Origin: Phytophthora quininea
Lineage: Eukaryota; Oomycota; Peronosporomycetes; Peronosporales; Peronosporaceae
Direction: 5' to 3'
NCBI GenBank assembly: GCA_011947345.1
Contig: JAAVTG010000663.1
Coordinates: 1 to 64,000 of the forward strand
DNA: 64,000 bases
In this document: positions 1-10,524 of the stretch, piece after piece
Position numbering within the stretch: the first letter of the stretch is position 1
How the letters are laid out: the number at the start of each line of letters is the position of its first letter
Notes under the pieces: generated by a model
What the model was told of the DNA's origin: nothing
The model's database searches: none
The model's input: the letters and a program-made list of their open reading frames with translations, nothing else
Translations under genes and position numbers: made by a program

Positions 1-1
1 C

Positions 2-842
2 GACCTGCTCGAGCTCTTCAAGCTGGCGGGCCAGGCGCCGGCCACGAGCTACATCTTCCTCGGGGATTTTGTGGACCGCGGCGCCATGAGTGTCGAGACC
101 ATCTCGTTGCTGTGCGTGCTCAAGGCCAGCTACCCGGACCGCGTGACGCTGCTGCGTGGCAACCACGAGAGCCGCCAGACGACGCAGGTCTACGGCTTCC
201 AGATGGAGTGCATGAAGAAGTACGACGGCGACGGCCGCATCTACAAGGCCTTCATGGAGCTCTTCGACTTCCTGCCGCTCGGCGCGCTCATTGACGACCG
301 GCTGCTGTGTCTGCACGGTGGACTGAGTCCAGCACTGCACCACTTGGATCAGCTGCGCATGCTCGACCGCTTCCAGGAGATCCCGCCCGACGGCATCTTC
401 GCAGACATTGTGTGGTCCGATCCGGACGCCAAGACGCTGGGCTTTCATATGGTGAGGGAAGAGGAGATGAAGGAGGGGAGGTAAAGCTGCTAACTGGGCG
501 CGTGGTTTGTATTTGCTGCAGTCGCCTCGAGGAGCAGGATACATCTTCGGCGAGGACGTTGTGGAGAAGTTCCTGCACGTGAACAAGCTCGACCACATGA
601 GTCGCGCCCACCAGCTGTGTATGGAAGGCTACCAAGTGCTCTTCCGAGAGACCTTCTCCACAGTCTGGAGCGCGCCCAACTACTGCCATCGCTTTGGAAA
701 CTTGGCGGCAGTCATGGCTGTCGACGACAACCTCCAGCGGACATACAAAACCTTCAAGGAGGCGCCGTCGTCTAGGAACATCGGAGTGCTGGATAGCAAG
801 GGCACCAGCTCGGATGCTATCGACGCCGGCTACTTTACGTAA
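2..842 (+). CDS. PP2A/PP4/PP6-type Ser/Thr phosphatase catalytic subunit (5' truncated by window edge)
   Basis: This is a metallophosphatase of the PPP family. Visible motifs in order are GDFVDRG (metal binding), [30 protein letters not shown] and [11 protein letters not shown]. The upstream GDxHG motif lies outside the window. The reading frame is open from base 2. A 70-bp intron (452-521, GTGAGG...GCAG with GCTAAC inside) joins ...GFHM to SPRGAGY. The family is known to dephosphorylate Ser/Thr with two bound metals. It departs from textbook PP2A: YGFQMEC stands where YGFYDEC is usual, and the C-terminus is GYFT instead of DYFL, so canonical C-terminal methylation is doubtful. It is convergent with the SNF2 gene, whose likely stop is 70 bp away. 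Assignment to PP2A, PP4 or PP6 is not resolved. Confidence 0.9.
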
Positions 843-912
843 TTCAGCACAAGAAGCGAATCAACAATGGGAAGACCCAATAGATTTTGTGACAGTAAGG
901 CCATGGATGCCA

Positions 913-3900
913 CTAACGGCGCCGTTTCTTGTCCTTCTTCCCCTTGCTGCGGCGCTTGTGATCCGCCTTGGCCTTCTCGTAGCTTGCGTGGAGCTGCTCG
1001 GGGTCTTTTGTTGCATGGGTTTCAGCTTGGTCTTCACACACTTCTCGATCTCTAGCGCGTCATAGACCACCAGCGATTGCGGATGGTTGTACAGCTGCGC
1101 GTTGCTGATCATGAGGTCCCAGTCGGCCTCAAATTGTTCGTGGGAAGCGTAAATATGATTGTCAATACGCATCTTGATCGTCGTTATATCCATCGGCTCC
1201 TTCACGATCGAGTAGTAGTCTGGGTAATCCGCAGCCGACGGCTTCTCCAAGTATAAGTCTGTGCGAAGTCGTCCCGTGTTGTCTTTGAGTCGCATCACAC
1301 TATCGTAGACCTTGCGGTGGTAATAGCTCAAGATCTTACGGTAGCGTCGTGAAGCTTCATCGTCGTTGGGATCATCCGCACCCTCGTCTTCGTCTTCATC
1401 CACAAACGGTTCATCCTCATCACGCTTTCGCTTGCTACGCTTGCTGTCTTTGGGGCTTTTGGCTGCTGGCTTCATCTCTTCCTCATCGATACCGTCCTCA
1501 CACATCTTGACAAACTCCGCGTCCGTAAATTGATCGCGGTAGGACATTTCCTTGCGCTTGCGAGGCTGGCCAGCGATGTCCATATCGAAGTTCCAGCTGT
1601 CCTTTTCCTGCTTGCCAGTGGCGATATCATGCTCCATAATATCATTCGCTTCACGAAGCCAAGCGGGAGCGTCCTTTTCCGACATCAATCGGTGGCGAGG
1701 AGTGTTTGGCAGGTTCATCTGCTTGCTATAATCTGCCCATTCTTTGGCTTCACGTTCCTTGCGCTCGGTATCCATACGATGGTACAGCGCCAGCTCTTCG
1801 TCTGTCAGAGCCATCATGGCATTAATCTCGTCGTCCAAGAGAACGTTGGACGACTCGTCGTCGTGAGCAGCGTGCGCCGCTTCCTCCTGCTCCATCTTGA
1901 TAAGACTTTCAAGCATGGCGCGTCGCTCCGCTTCCTTTGACTTGTTGTTAAATTTTCCGGCCTCAACGACGAGGTTGTTCATGTTCATTTTGTCCGTAGC
2001 ACGCGATAGAATCTTTTCCTCCACGGGACTGTTCGTAACCAGTCTAAACACGCGCACTTCATTCTTCTGACCGATACGATGGGCACGATCCTGGGCTTGC
2101 GCGTCCATGGCTGGGTTCCAATCGCTGTCAAAGATAACGACCGTATCGGCAGTTGCCAGGTTCAGACCGAGACCACCAGCGCGCGTGCTCAACAAGAAGA
2201 TAAAGAACGGCGAGTCGGACGCGTTGAACATGAACATTCTCTGCTCGCGCTCATCTGCGCTTGTGGATCCGTCCAAACGGAGGTAGCGGAAGCCACGGTA
2301 GTTGAAATAATCCTCCAAGACGTGCATCAACTGCGTCATCTGACTGAACATCAGCACACGGTGACCCGCAGCCTTGAGCTTCGGGAGCATGCGGTCAAGC
2401 AATTCAAACTTGCCGGATGAGCGCACAATGTCAAAATCGATCTGATACCCGTTAGTTTGGAACAGATACGGGTGATTGCACACCTTCCGTAGCTGCATCA
2501 GCACATTCGACAGCCCCTTGGACGTGTATTTTGTCTTGCCCTTCTTCTTGCCAGAATCGTCTGTCGTTTCCATGAGTAGCGCTCCGCCTTCCTGAATACG
2601 TCGATACATGATCTTCTGCCATCCTGACAGCTCACACTTCAGCACCTTCTCCACCTTGTCAGGAAGCTGGTCTAGCACGGAACTCTTCACTCGTCGTAGC
2701 AGGAATGGACGTAGCACCTGGTGCAGTCGGTTGATGATAAGCATACGCTCTTCATCTGACAGTTCATTCGACTCGCCGTTGCCGGAGAACTGCGCAAACG
2801 GCTTACTGAACCACTGTTCGAAAGTGTCCACCGACTCAAAAATGGTTGGCAGCAGGAAGTTCAACAAAGCCCAAAGTTCTGGCAAGCTGTTTTGGAGCGG
2901 CGTACCCGTCAGCAACAGTCGATTACGAGAAGTGTACATCGTTCCCAGCGTCATAGCGAATTTACTCTGCGCGTTCTTCATGCGATGTCCTTCGTCCACG
3001 ATGATATACTGCCAATCGTACTTGCGCAGCACGTGTTTGTCCTTCATAATGTACTCGTAGGTGGTTAGAAGAACATTGAACTGGCACGAGGCCATCTCCT
3101 GCTTGTGAAGCTCCTTGCGAACCTGCGGAGGGCCCTTGTAGACCACCAACACGAGGTCCGGCGCCCATTTTTAAACTCATTCACCCAGTTAGACAGCGTC
3201 GAAAGGCACCACCACAAGGAAGGGGCCGTGGTTGTGCTTCACCTCGGTCACATACGTGAGCAGTGAGATAGACTGAATCGTCTTACCCAGACCCATTTCA
3301 TCGGCAAGAATGCCGTTCAAGTGGTTGTCGTACAACGAAACCATCCACTGCAATCCTCGAAGCTGATACTCTTTCAAATCTCCGCCAACCAACATGAGCG
3401 GCTGGCGTGGTAGCTCGCCCTTGGACGCAATCTCCAGATAGTTTAAGTCATCATCATCTTGGTCATCCGGCGCGCTACTCTTGCCACCATCGTGGTGCGC
3501 GTCGTAGTGGGCAGTGTACTCGTCCACGACGTGGTGTTTTCGCTTATGCTGGCGCACCAGTTGTCGAATGCTATCCAGGTAGCTATTCGTTTGCGTCAGG
3601 AGATACGTCAAACGCTCATTCTTGGCCTCAGCCACCAGCTTGCCGTATGCCTCCATATCATTGGCCTTCAAGGCCTTCAGACGCAATTTCTCCTGACGGT
3701 CTTCCTCACGTTCGATTTTGGATGCTCGCTGGTCGATAAAGCCCTTGACACCTTTCGCCGACTTGCTCACCTGCGCCTTGACGTTCTTGTGGTACGCAAA
3801 GAACTCCCGCGAGTGATTAAGGATGGCCTTCAGGTACATCTGGTGGTCTGCCCGCCGCTTCTTCTCCATCGCCACCGATTTCTTGCGCTTCTCGCGCTCG

Positions 3901-4749
3901 TCGCTCTGCAACTCCAATCTTGACGCAGGACGGCGTCGCCGGAACGACTTTCTATCCACCGCCGATGGTTCTCCCAGCAACGCCAACTTGGTCGTGTGCG
4001 CCTTGGCCACCTGCTTCCTCAGTTTTTGCTGCAGTAACACACACCTCAGATCCCGCAGCGTCTTCTTCTCGTCCTCGTCCAGACCTTCAGTGTGGCTCTC
4101 CATCTTGTGCAGACTCGCAGTCAAGAACTGCTGCAGCGTGTGCATGTATCTCATCTTCATAGCCACGTCGTTGGCGCCCAGCCAAGGGTGCACACATTGA
4201 ACGGCCCAAAGGCCTCGTTGCTCTTGTGCTCGACCCCAATGAGATCTCCGTCAAAGTATTTGGGCCCTATGTACAGCAAGTTCCTGCTCTGTCTGGTCCA
4301 CTTGGGGGTCATGAGCTCTAGAGTCTGGATGTCCGTGGGCGTCTGCGGCTGCGGGGAGTAGCCATCATCAAACTGGCCGTTTCAATGGGCATGGCGCCTC
4401 CTCCTGCCTGCAGCTGCTTGGCCTGGCTGATAGCCGCGTCCATCGAGTGGCACAGCGCCTTGTACGCTCGGATCTGGTTGTGGAGGTACTCCAGCTGCTT
4501 GTCCGTGAAGAGGTTCTTGCCCTGCAGGAACGGGCTGGCGGCCACGTCCAGCGGGCGGCTCGCCACGGTCTGGGCTTGCGCCTGGGCGCGGCGCTGCAGC
4601 TGCTGCTGCTGGTACTGGCGCAGCAGCGTCACGATCTGCTGGTACTTGGGGTGGCCCTTCTGTCCGGCGCGCTGCATGCGCTGCGCCACCTCCATGAGCT
4701 TTTTGACGTGCTCGGCCGTCAGCACGCGCGGCCCCGACGACGACTCCAT
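913..4749 (-). CDS. SWI/SNF-type chromatin remodelling ATPase (BRM/BRG1-like)
   Basis: ATP-dependent nucleosome remodeller with the full BRM order. N-terminal QLQ domain (FTDKQLEYLHNQI), HSA-like basic helix (around 3.8-4.1 kb), SNF2 helicase with Walker A DEMGLGKT, DEGH box and LLTGTPLQN, helicase C (STRAGGLGLNL, QAQDRAHRIGQ), a SnAC-like region, an acidic/KR stretch and a bromodomain (YPDYYSIVKEPMD) near the C-terminus. The start chosen is ATG 4749, before SSSGPRVLTAEH. Frame breaks occur near 4340, 4190, 3205, 3172 and 1008; at each, conserved sequence continues in another frame, so I treat the locus as one gene with consensus indels. After the 1008 break (T4 run on the + strand) the tail becomes Lys/Arg-rich and stops at 913; without correction the frame runs on to 861. 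It would act in the nucleus as the motor of a SWI/SNF complex. Confidence 0.9.
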
Positions 4750-4849
4750 CGAAGCGTCTTCGCCTTTCGAAAGCACTTCTGCGGGGAATGAAAAACGACT
4801 ACTTCGTAGTCAAAATAAAGACTACCAGGCTTCCTGGTGACTACCGCTG

Positions 4850-5400
4850 CTCCTGATCAAGAGACTTGACGTCCGCCACCGACCGCCGCACCGTGTCGAG
4901 GCTCTGGAATCGATCAGCGCGGTGCAAAGCATGAAGAACGGAGACGAAGTGTTGGATGCGGCACCCGCAAGATGGTGGCAGAGCTGGAGCGCGTTAAGGA
5001 GATTCAATCTGGAGCAACGATGCTTGATCCGAGCGCTTGGTTCGCCCCCCAAGACGTCCAAAGTGCGCGGCAACGGGCTGTTTGACGACATGCTCAACGT
5101 GGTGCACATCAACACGAAGTGACTCTCACTTCCGCAAGATAAGAAGTCCAAGGTGTATGACCGCGGCGGCCAGACCGCAACAAGACCCGCCGAAGAACGC
5201 GAAGTTTAGTGGGAAGATCGGCATCTGGCCGTTCGTACGGCAAGTGGTTGAGCCGATGGAGCCCGGTAGATTGTTGATTGCTTTGAAAACGGTCACGAAG
5301 AATGACGTGTACGGTCGCGGTGACCAGGCCGCAATGGGAAGGGAATAGGCAACGCCATGAAGGTAGTGTTTCGTCAGGAGCTGGCCGGGACATGGATCGA
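4850..5400 (+). pseudogene. Degenerate Tc1/mariner-like transposase relic (tentative)
   Basis: No intact ORF is present, but two stretches resemble the DDE core of oomycete mariner-like transposases: NVVHINTK followed by a stop where a Trp would fit (around 5095-5122), then QDKKSKVY in a shifted frame (around 5135), and KFSGKIGIWPFV (around 5200-5235). These correspond to the family pattern VHVDEKWF...F-GKIG-WPF. Everything between is frame-shifted and no terminal inverted repeats were recognised. It lies directly upstream of another relic. Identity rests on short motifs only. Confidence 0.45.
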
Positions 5401-6540
5401 CTCGTAAACTATGGGACTACAATACCTTGCAGCCATTTGAAGCTGGAGACATCAAGACACTTGAACGATGGCAACCACCTACAATGATCCGACATGGACA
5501 ACGCCAGCAAACGCCTGCTATTGGAATTTAACAAAGTGTTCTTCATTGGCTAAGAAAAATCTGTTACGCGCGCTCCAGTCAATTCAAGCCGCGAGTATTT
5601 GGCACCAGAGACCCCACCTACTCAAGGAACCACACGAATGGATGTTTTGTTGTACTGCCGGATGCGTGATTTCTCGTTTGATCAGATAAGTGTTGTCAAG
5701 AACCACCCGAGAGAAGCTATTGAAGTGAGAAGCATTTACTGCTTCGTCCGATCGAAGAAACCTCTAACGAAAACTGTGAGGCGGCTTTGATTCGCTATTC
5801 GACTTTGGAACGGGATCAAGCAAAGGCGTTAGTGCAGGCATTAAGCAGCCGAATGGCCAGCAATCAAGGCCTTCCTGGCGCCGGAAAAGCGTTTACCGGC
5901 GCGATACTGACGCCAACTATTGTGGAGGCGAAGGTCGCACCCGTGTTGTTTGTTTGCTACACCAACCACGCGTCGGATCGGTTCCTGTGTCATCTACCGG
6001 ACGTCGGTATCAGTCTCGTTCGTATTGGTCGTTAATGCAAAGAACCTCACCTTGAGAAGTATAACCTCAACAAACTGCCACGGTCACCCCCACAGTTTGA
6101 GATGAAGATGCTGTACAACAAGTTGGATGAAAATGCCGAAGCTATCAATGTGGCTCTACGGAGAGCTGGACGCGGACGGGAGTCTTTGAAATGGTTTTTG
6201 AAGACGAATTGAATACGGCTATTTTTTTCTGAGCTCATTGCGGAATGCTCGAAGATGATTGCCGGTTCCAACGACATTATCGACTACTTGATGCGAGGCC
6301 AGGACGGTAGCAACAATCCAAGACGCAATGCAAGACAACGGAGTCCGAACGTCTGGCAATAGAGCGTCGCTAATCGTCGCTCGGCTTTAGCTGAGTGGAT
6401 TGGAGTAGTTCGAGCGGACCGTGACTACGATCGCGTCGCTGCCCAAAACGCCTACAGTGAAACTTTGAAGAAACGAAACAGTGAAAGAGCAAGCCGACGT
6501 AACGATGCTCCAACGCGTCCAAATCATTGGCATGACGACG
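5400..6540 (+). pseudogene. Decayed NFX1-type / superfamily-1 helicase fragment
   Basis: Broken reading frames preserve recognisable pieces of the NFX1-type zinc-finger helicase family that is amplified in oomycetes. A degraded Walker A, GLPGAGKAFTG, lies near 5870-5900 (the functional form has GPPGTGKT). It is followed by VLFVCYTNHASDRFL (5942-5990) and HLEKYNLNKL in another frame (about 6047-6077). Further pieces, KMIAGSNDIIDYLMRGQDG (6255-6310) and a charged region, continue to about 6540. In-frame stops and frame changes occur every 100-250 bp, much denser than in the neighbouring genes, so this is a genuine relic and not just consensus error. No protein product is expected. Confidence 0.6.
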
Positions 6541-6690
6541 ATTGTGTGGCGAAGAATCCGCAGAAAGTCGCGGCTGTGGCGCCACGAGTTGTCATTTACG
6601 CTCCCCGCTAACACATCTTTTGCTTTTCCCGATAGGTTTGCGGGGCAAAATGATTACGGAATTTTCGACGGCGTTCGAACCGCAGGCCTC

Positions 6691-6704
6691 ACATTCTCAA
6701 TCTT
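6691..6704 (+). promoter_or_regulatory. Putative oomycete Inr/flanking promoter region of the NLP gene
   Basis: ACATTCTCAATCTT lies 9-22 nt upstream of ATG 6713 and resembles the oomycete core promoter (Inr YCAYTYY plus downstream CAWTTT-like element), with a mismatch at the first Inr position. Placement fits the very short 5' UTRs typical of these genes. Confidence 0.4.
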
Positions 6705-6712
6705 CCGTCAAG

Positions 6713-7507
6713 ATGCAACTTGTAGCCTTACTTGTTCTCGTTCTCGCACTTGCAACTCGCACCACCGCCAATGCTGCGTCGATTGGTCATGACAAGGTCC
6801 AACCGTTTGCTCAACCCGAGCCGATCACCGACGCCGAGAAAGCTGCTGTCAAGTTCAGGCCATCATTAACTATCAAGACTGGCTGCCACCCTTACGCTGC
6901 CGTGAATGCCGCGGGGGAAACGAATGCCGGGCTGAAAGGGACAGGAAGACCTGACGGAGACTGCAAGGATTCAGGTTTGGGACCCCAAGTGTACAGTCGA
7001 TCCAAGTGGCATGGCGACAAGTGGGCCATCATGTATGCTTGGTATTTCCCCAAGGACGTGACGCGATGGCGTTTGTTGGCCGGCAAAATGGGCGTTCGAC
7101 ACGACTGGGTGAACGTGATCGTGTGGCTCGATAATCCTGCGATTGAGACACCGACAATACTGGCGATCACGGTGTCTCCCTACCGTCCCGGATACGACGA
7201 CAGCAATAAACCTCCAGAGATGTCCGTAGTGGTCGACGGCTTTACTCCGAAGATGCGGTATGATGAAGATGAATATAATGGCTATCACACCATCGTCCAG
7301 TCCAACGAGAAAGGAGAGTTTCAAGACCTGATCCAGTGGGAGCAGCTGACGGACGAGGCTCGCGAAGCTTTGGAGAGCACGGACTTTGGGGAGCATGCCA
7401 AGGTGCCATTCAACGACGCCCACTTTGACAGCAACCTCGTGAACGCAACCACGTTCTATGTCGACAGACGGCACCACGGCGTCGAGACACATACGATCTG
7501 GGAGTAA
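6713..7507 (+). CDS. Secreted NPP1/NLP family protein with degenerate heptapeptide
   Basis: 264-aa protein with an N-terminal signal peptide (residues 1-21, hydrophobic core VALLVLVLALA, cleavage after ANA). The NLP core follows, with the immunogenic segment AIMYAWYFPKD (about 105-115) and a conserved Cys pair at about 58 and 84, as in type 1 NLPs. The family binds plant sphingolipids and some members permeabilise dicot membranes. The family heptapeptide GHRHDWE reads GVRHDWV here (127-133). The first His and the Glu, both needed for metal coordination and cytolysis in studied NLPs, are replaced by Val. I infer a non-cytotoxic NLP. ATG 6713 was chosen because it starts the signal peptide and lies just behind an Inr-like element. 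The frame stays open upstream into relic sequence. Confidence 0.9.
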   Translation: MQLVALLVLVLALATRTTANAASIGHDKVQPFAQPEPITDAEKAAVKFRPSLTIKTGCHPYAAVNAAGETNAGLKGTGRPDGDCKDSGLGPQVYSRSKWHGDKWAIMYAWYFPKDVTRWRLLAGKMGVRHDWVNVIVWLDNPAIETPTILAITVSPYRPGYDDSNKPPEMSVVVDGFTPKMRYDEDEYNGYHTIVQSNEKGEFQDLIQWEQLTDEAREALESTDFGEHAKVPFNDAHFDSNLVNATTFYVDRRHHGVETHTIWE

Positions 7508-7649
7508 ATTGAGCAATGGCAGGCAAGGTTTTGGCGAAACGCTTGTGAAGAGAATGCATGAATATTAGCGCGCAGAGCACACTTCTTTTCATCATCTAAC
7601 ACTACATCCCCTTGCTGTGTGGGTGTCGCTATGCTGTTTTTCGAACGGC

Positions 7650-9075
7650 CTACGAGAACGACGCACGGTCGAAGACGTGCAGCGGCAACGACTTGGTCAT
7701 GAGCCGGAAGTACGCCATCTGCGAGTCCGTGGGCTTGTCTGTCAAAATCGGAGAAGAATCGGTTAGGGATGCACCTCCATCACACCACAATAGAGACCAA
7801 CTTACCGTGCAGGAAACTAACTTGGTTGTAGTACGCGACGACGGCAGACATCTCCTCGGGCGTGTACGTGTACATGGTGGCGCGGACCTTGCGGTAGTCC
7901 ACCTGCTTCTTAAAGTGCGTCTTCGTGGGAAGTTCTCCGTCACGGCGGCCACGAACAGGCCGTTCTTGAGCTTGCGCGACTCGTCATAGCCCTTGGCGCC
8001 AATGTCCTTCAGCGCCGCGATCACCGAGATGTCGTCGGGCTTCACGTCCTTGCCCTCGTAGCCGAACACCGTATTCTGGAACCACGTGTTGTAGTCGTCG
8101 ATAGCGATCAGCACAGGGAACTCGGTCGTCTGGGCCAGCTCCTCCTTCAGGTCGCACACGGCCTGGCACGCTAGCTCCTCGTCGCGAATGCCCCCACAAC
8201 AATATCACGCAGCGTCAGAGCAGCATCCTTGTACTCCGCTGCGGTCTTCGGCTTGGCGTCGTGCGTGTCCGTGGGGTAGTAGCGCTCGCTGTACTTGCCG
8301 CGCATCGGGATCTGACTGAGTTGTTCACCGTGGCAATGCAGGAACTTTTCCAGCAGGTCGACGCCGTACACGTCAATGTCGAACTTGCCCTCCTGGAAGG
8401 GCGACTGCATCACATACGGGGCCTCCTTACACCAGGAGCGCGGGTTGGGGATGTACAGCACCACCCAATCGCTCTCGCGCGCGAACTGCACGATCTGGTG
8501 CAGCGCAAAGCTCTTCCCGTGCCGCGGTCGCCGTCGATCAGATACGCGCCGATGGACGAGTCCTTGGTTGAATCCCAGTCTGCACGACAGCAACACGTCA
8601 GAATACGAACTTGTCCACTTTAGCTGGTCCAACTGCACGCACCCTTCATGGCCGAGATGATCTTCAGCGTTGTATCACGAAGCATAATGTGGCGGTGGCC
8701 CACGAGCTCGAACGTGTCGTCCATGCGGCGTACGATGCCCTCGGGGAAGAGCTGGTCCTGCTGGTCCTTGGCGAACGAGAAGAACTTGAGGCGGTGGGCA
8801 TCGGTGGCCTGCGTACATCATAGCAATACATTAGCATGGCTGTTGGGATCCCCATTGCCACTGCAGCCGCCCCAAACCTGTGAGATCGGGACACCGGCCA
8901 GACTGCCGAGCTCTTCGAGCGTCGGCTCCTTGGTCTCCACCGCCTCCTCCTTGGCAGCCGCAGCCTCCAGCGCCTCCACCGCGGCGGGAGGAACCTCCGT
9001 GGACAGCGCTCGCAGCGCCATGGCCGGCAGGCGGCGCGTGGGCAGGCGCTTGGTCAGCGCGCGCAAGGGCATCAT
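7650..9075 (-). CDS. DAP3: Mitochondrial small-subunit ribosomal protein mS29 (DAP3 family)
   Basis: GTP-binding P-loop protein of the mitochondrial small ribosomal subunit. Four exons: 9075-8878, 8808-8643, 8579-7806 and 7738-7650, with introns of 69, 63 and 67 bp. The N-terminus (MMPLRALTKRLPTRRL) is a basic amphipathic mitochondrial targeting peptide. Family landmarks are YLIDGDRGTGKS (Walker A), WVVLYIPNPRSW, VLIAIDDYNTWF (Walker B) and LKNGLFVAAVTENFP. Three one-base deletions break the frame: near 8516 (inside the Walker A), in the C5 run at 8191-8195, and in the G3 run at 7927-7929. Restoring one base at each gives a 409-aa protein, a plausible length for the family. I treat these as consensus errors. 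It is divergent from the EF-hand gene, with 136 bp between the start codons. Confidence 0.9.
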
Positions 9076-9211
9076 CTTGTCCGCACTCGTTATGCGGTCC
9101 CAGCCACACGCCTAAAACGATTTAGACGTTGTTTTAGATGGCCTTGTAAAACGGACCCTAAAACCTTTGCCGAAACGACGCGAAAAGCGTGCAACGACTG
9201 CAACTTGGCAA

Positions 9212-9968
9212 ATGGGCTCGGCGGCTTCGACGGCAAAGGAAGGGCTGGGCACTGCAGTGCCCAGGCAGGACGGGTCGACCCCGATCGCCTGCAAGCTCAG
9301 CGACGACCAGGTGGCGGCGTTCGCGAGCAGCTCCAACTTTACGCCCGAGGAGGTGGCGGCTCTGCACGCGCACTTTGACCTCATCAGCTCGGCGCAGCGA
9401 GACGACGGACTCATCGACCGCAGCGAATTCCAGACGGCGCTGGGCTTTACGGTCAAGGAATCGCTCTACGTGGACCGCATCTTCCAGCTGTTCGACGCCA
9501 ACAACGACAACTTTATCAGCTTTGCCGAGTTCGTGCAGAGCGTCTCGGTGTTGTCGTCCAAGGGCGGCACGGCCGAGAAGATCAAATGTGCGTGGCAATG
9601 GGCTTTAGCAGCTGCCAACGTGAGTTCCTAACTGTCTGTGGTGCTGCTGCTTTCGATACGCTCCAGTCTCGTTCGACATTTTAGATTTTGACCGCGACGG
9701 CAAACTGTCGACGCAGGAGCTGCTGAGCATGCTAGAGGCGTGCATCCAGGAGAACGGCATCAACATCCCCGCCGAGTGCCTCGACGCCATCGTGGCCAAG
9801 ACGATGGCAGATATAGACCTGGACAAGGACGGCTTCATCAGCTTTGACGAATTCCGCGTCATGACGGAGGCCAATCTGCAGATGCTCAACCACGTGACGT
9901 TCAACGTGTCGGCCATCATCGCCGAATACATGCCGGCGCTACGCGTGCTGGTGACCGGCCAGACCTAG
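9212..9968 (+). CDS. Calcineurin-B-like EF-hand calcium sensor
   Basis: 225-aa protein in two exons (9212-9587 and 9667-9968) with a 79-bp intron containing CTAAC. The N-terminus MGSAAS fits the N-myristoylation pattern (Gly2, Ser6). Four EF-hand units are seen: a degenerate one (about 45-75), DANNDNFISFAEF, DFDRDGKLSTQEL and DLDKDGFISFDEF. The last two have canonical Asp/Asn ligands and -z Glu. The order and length match calcineurin B, CBL and CIB-type sensors, which couple Ca2+ to a phosphatase or kinase at membranes. The partner cannot be told from the sequence. The start was chosen at the myristoylation Met, because the frame upstream is leaderless. No frame break is seen. Confidence 0.85.
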
Positions 9969-10524
9969 TTAGACAGGTATTCTCGCAACAGAATTTACGC
10001 TCCAGTCTGCATTCCTTGATCAGCACAACAGTCGTTGGCCGCCAACTTTAAAGCAAGTACTGCGGCCGGTCGACCGAGCCGCATCAGCGACACCCGGCGC
10101 TGATATTGGCCCGCCTTCCTTCTCTGCGCCACGGCCGACGCGTTCTGCGCGCCCACATCGGATTCCTCGCCCCGGCAGGCCAGCAGGCCGCGCTCCCGTT
10201 CCGCGTCGATAACGCCTCTGCCCTCTTCAAGTGCGCGGCAATTGGCCGAAAAAATCAGACGAGAATGCCCACGGCCACTGCGCAAGGCCGCTCGAGGAGC
10301 TCAAATAGCCCGCAGGAAGCGCTCGCATTTAGCTCCGCTGCCACCATCGCGCGCCCAGAGCACCGCAGTCCAAAAGCGGCGGGCCGTTTCCGAGCCGTCC
10401 CGAAGCTAAAAGCGTCGCGCGAGAGCCCCGGCATGCTGAGCCGCTGTCTGGCCGCGGGCTGCTGCGTGGATGAGACGTGCGCAGTGAGCGACCGCCGCCG
10501 AGCCCTGCCGCCCCCGAGCGCGCC
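9969..10524. other. Intergenic region upstream of the kinase gene
   Basis: GC-rich 556 bp between the EF-hand stop and the kinase start. Long ORFs here on both strands are shadows without family motifs. An in-frame ATG at 10477 would add 16 residues to the kinase but has no other support. Confidence 0.5.
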
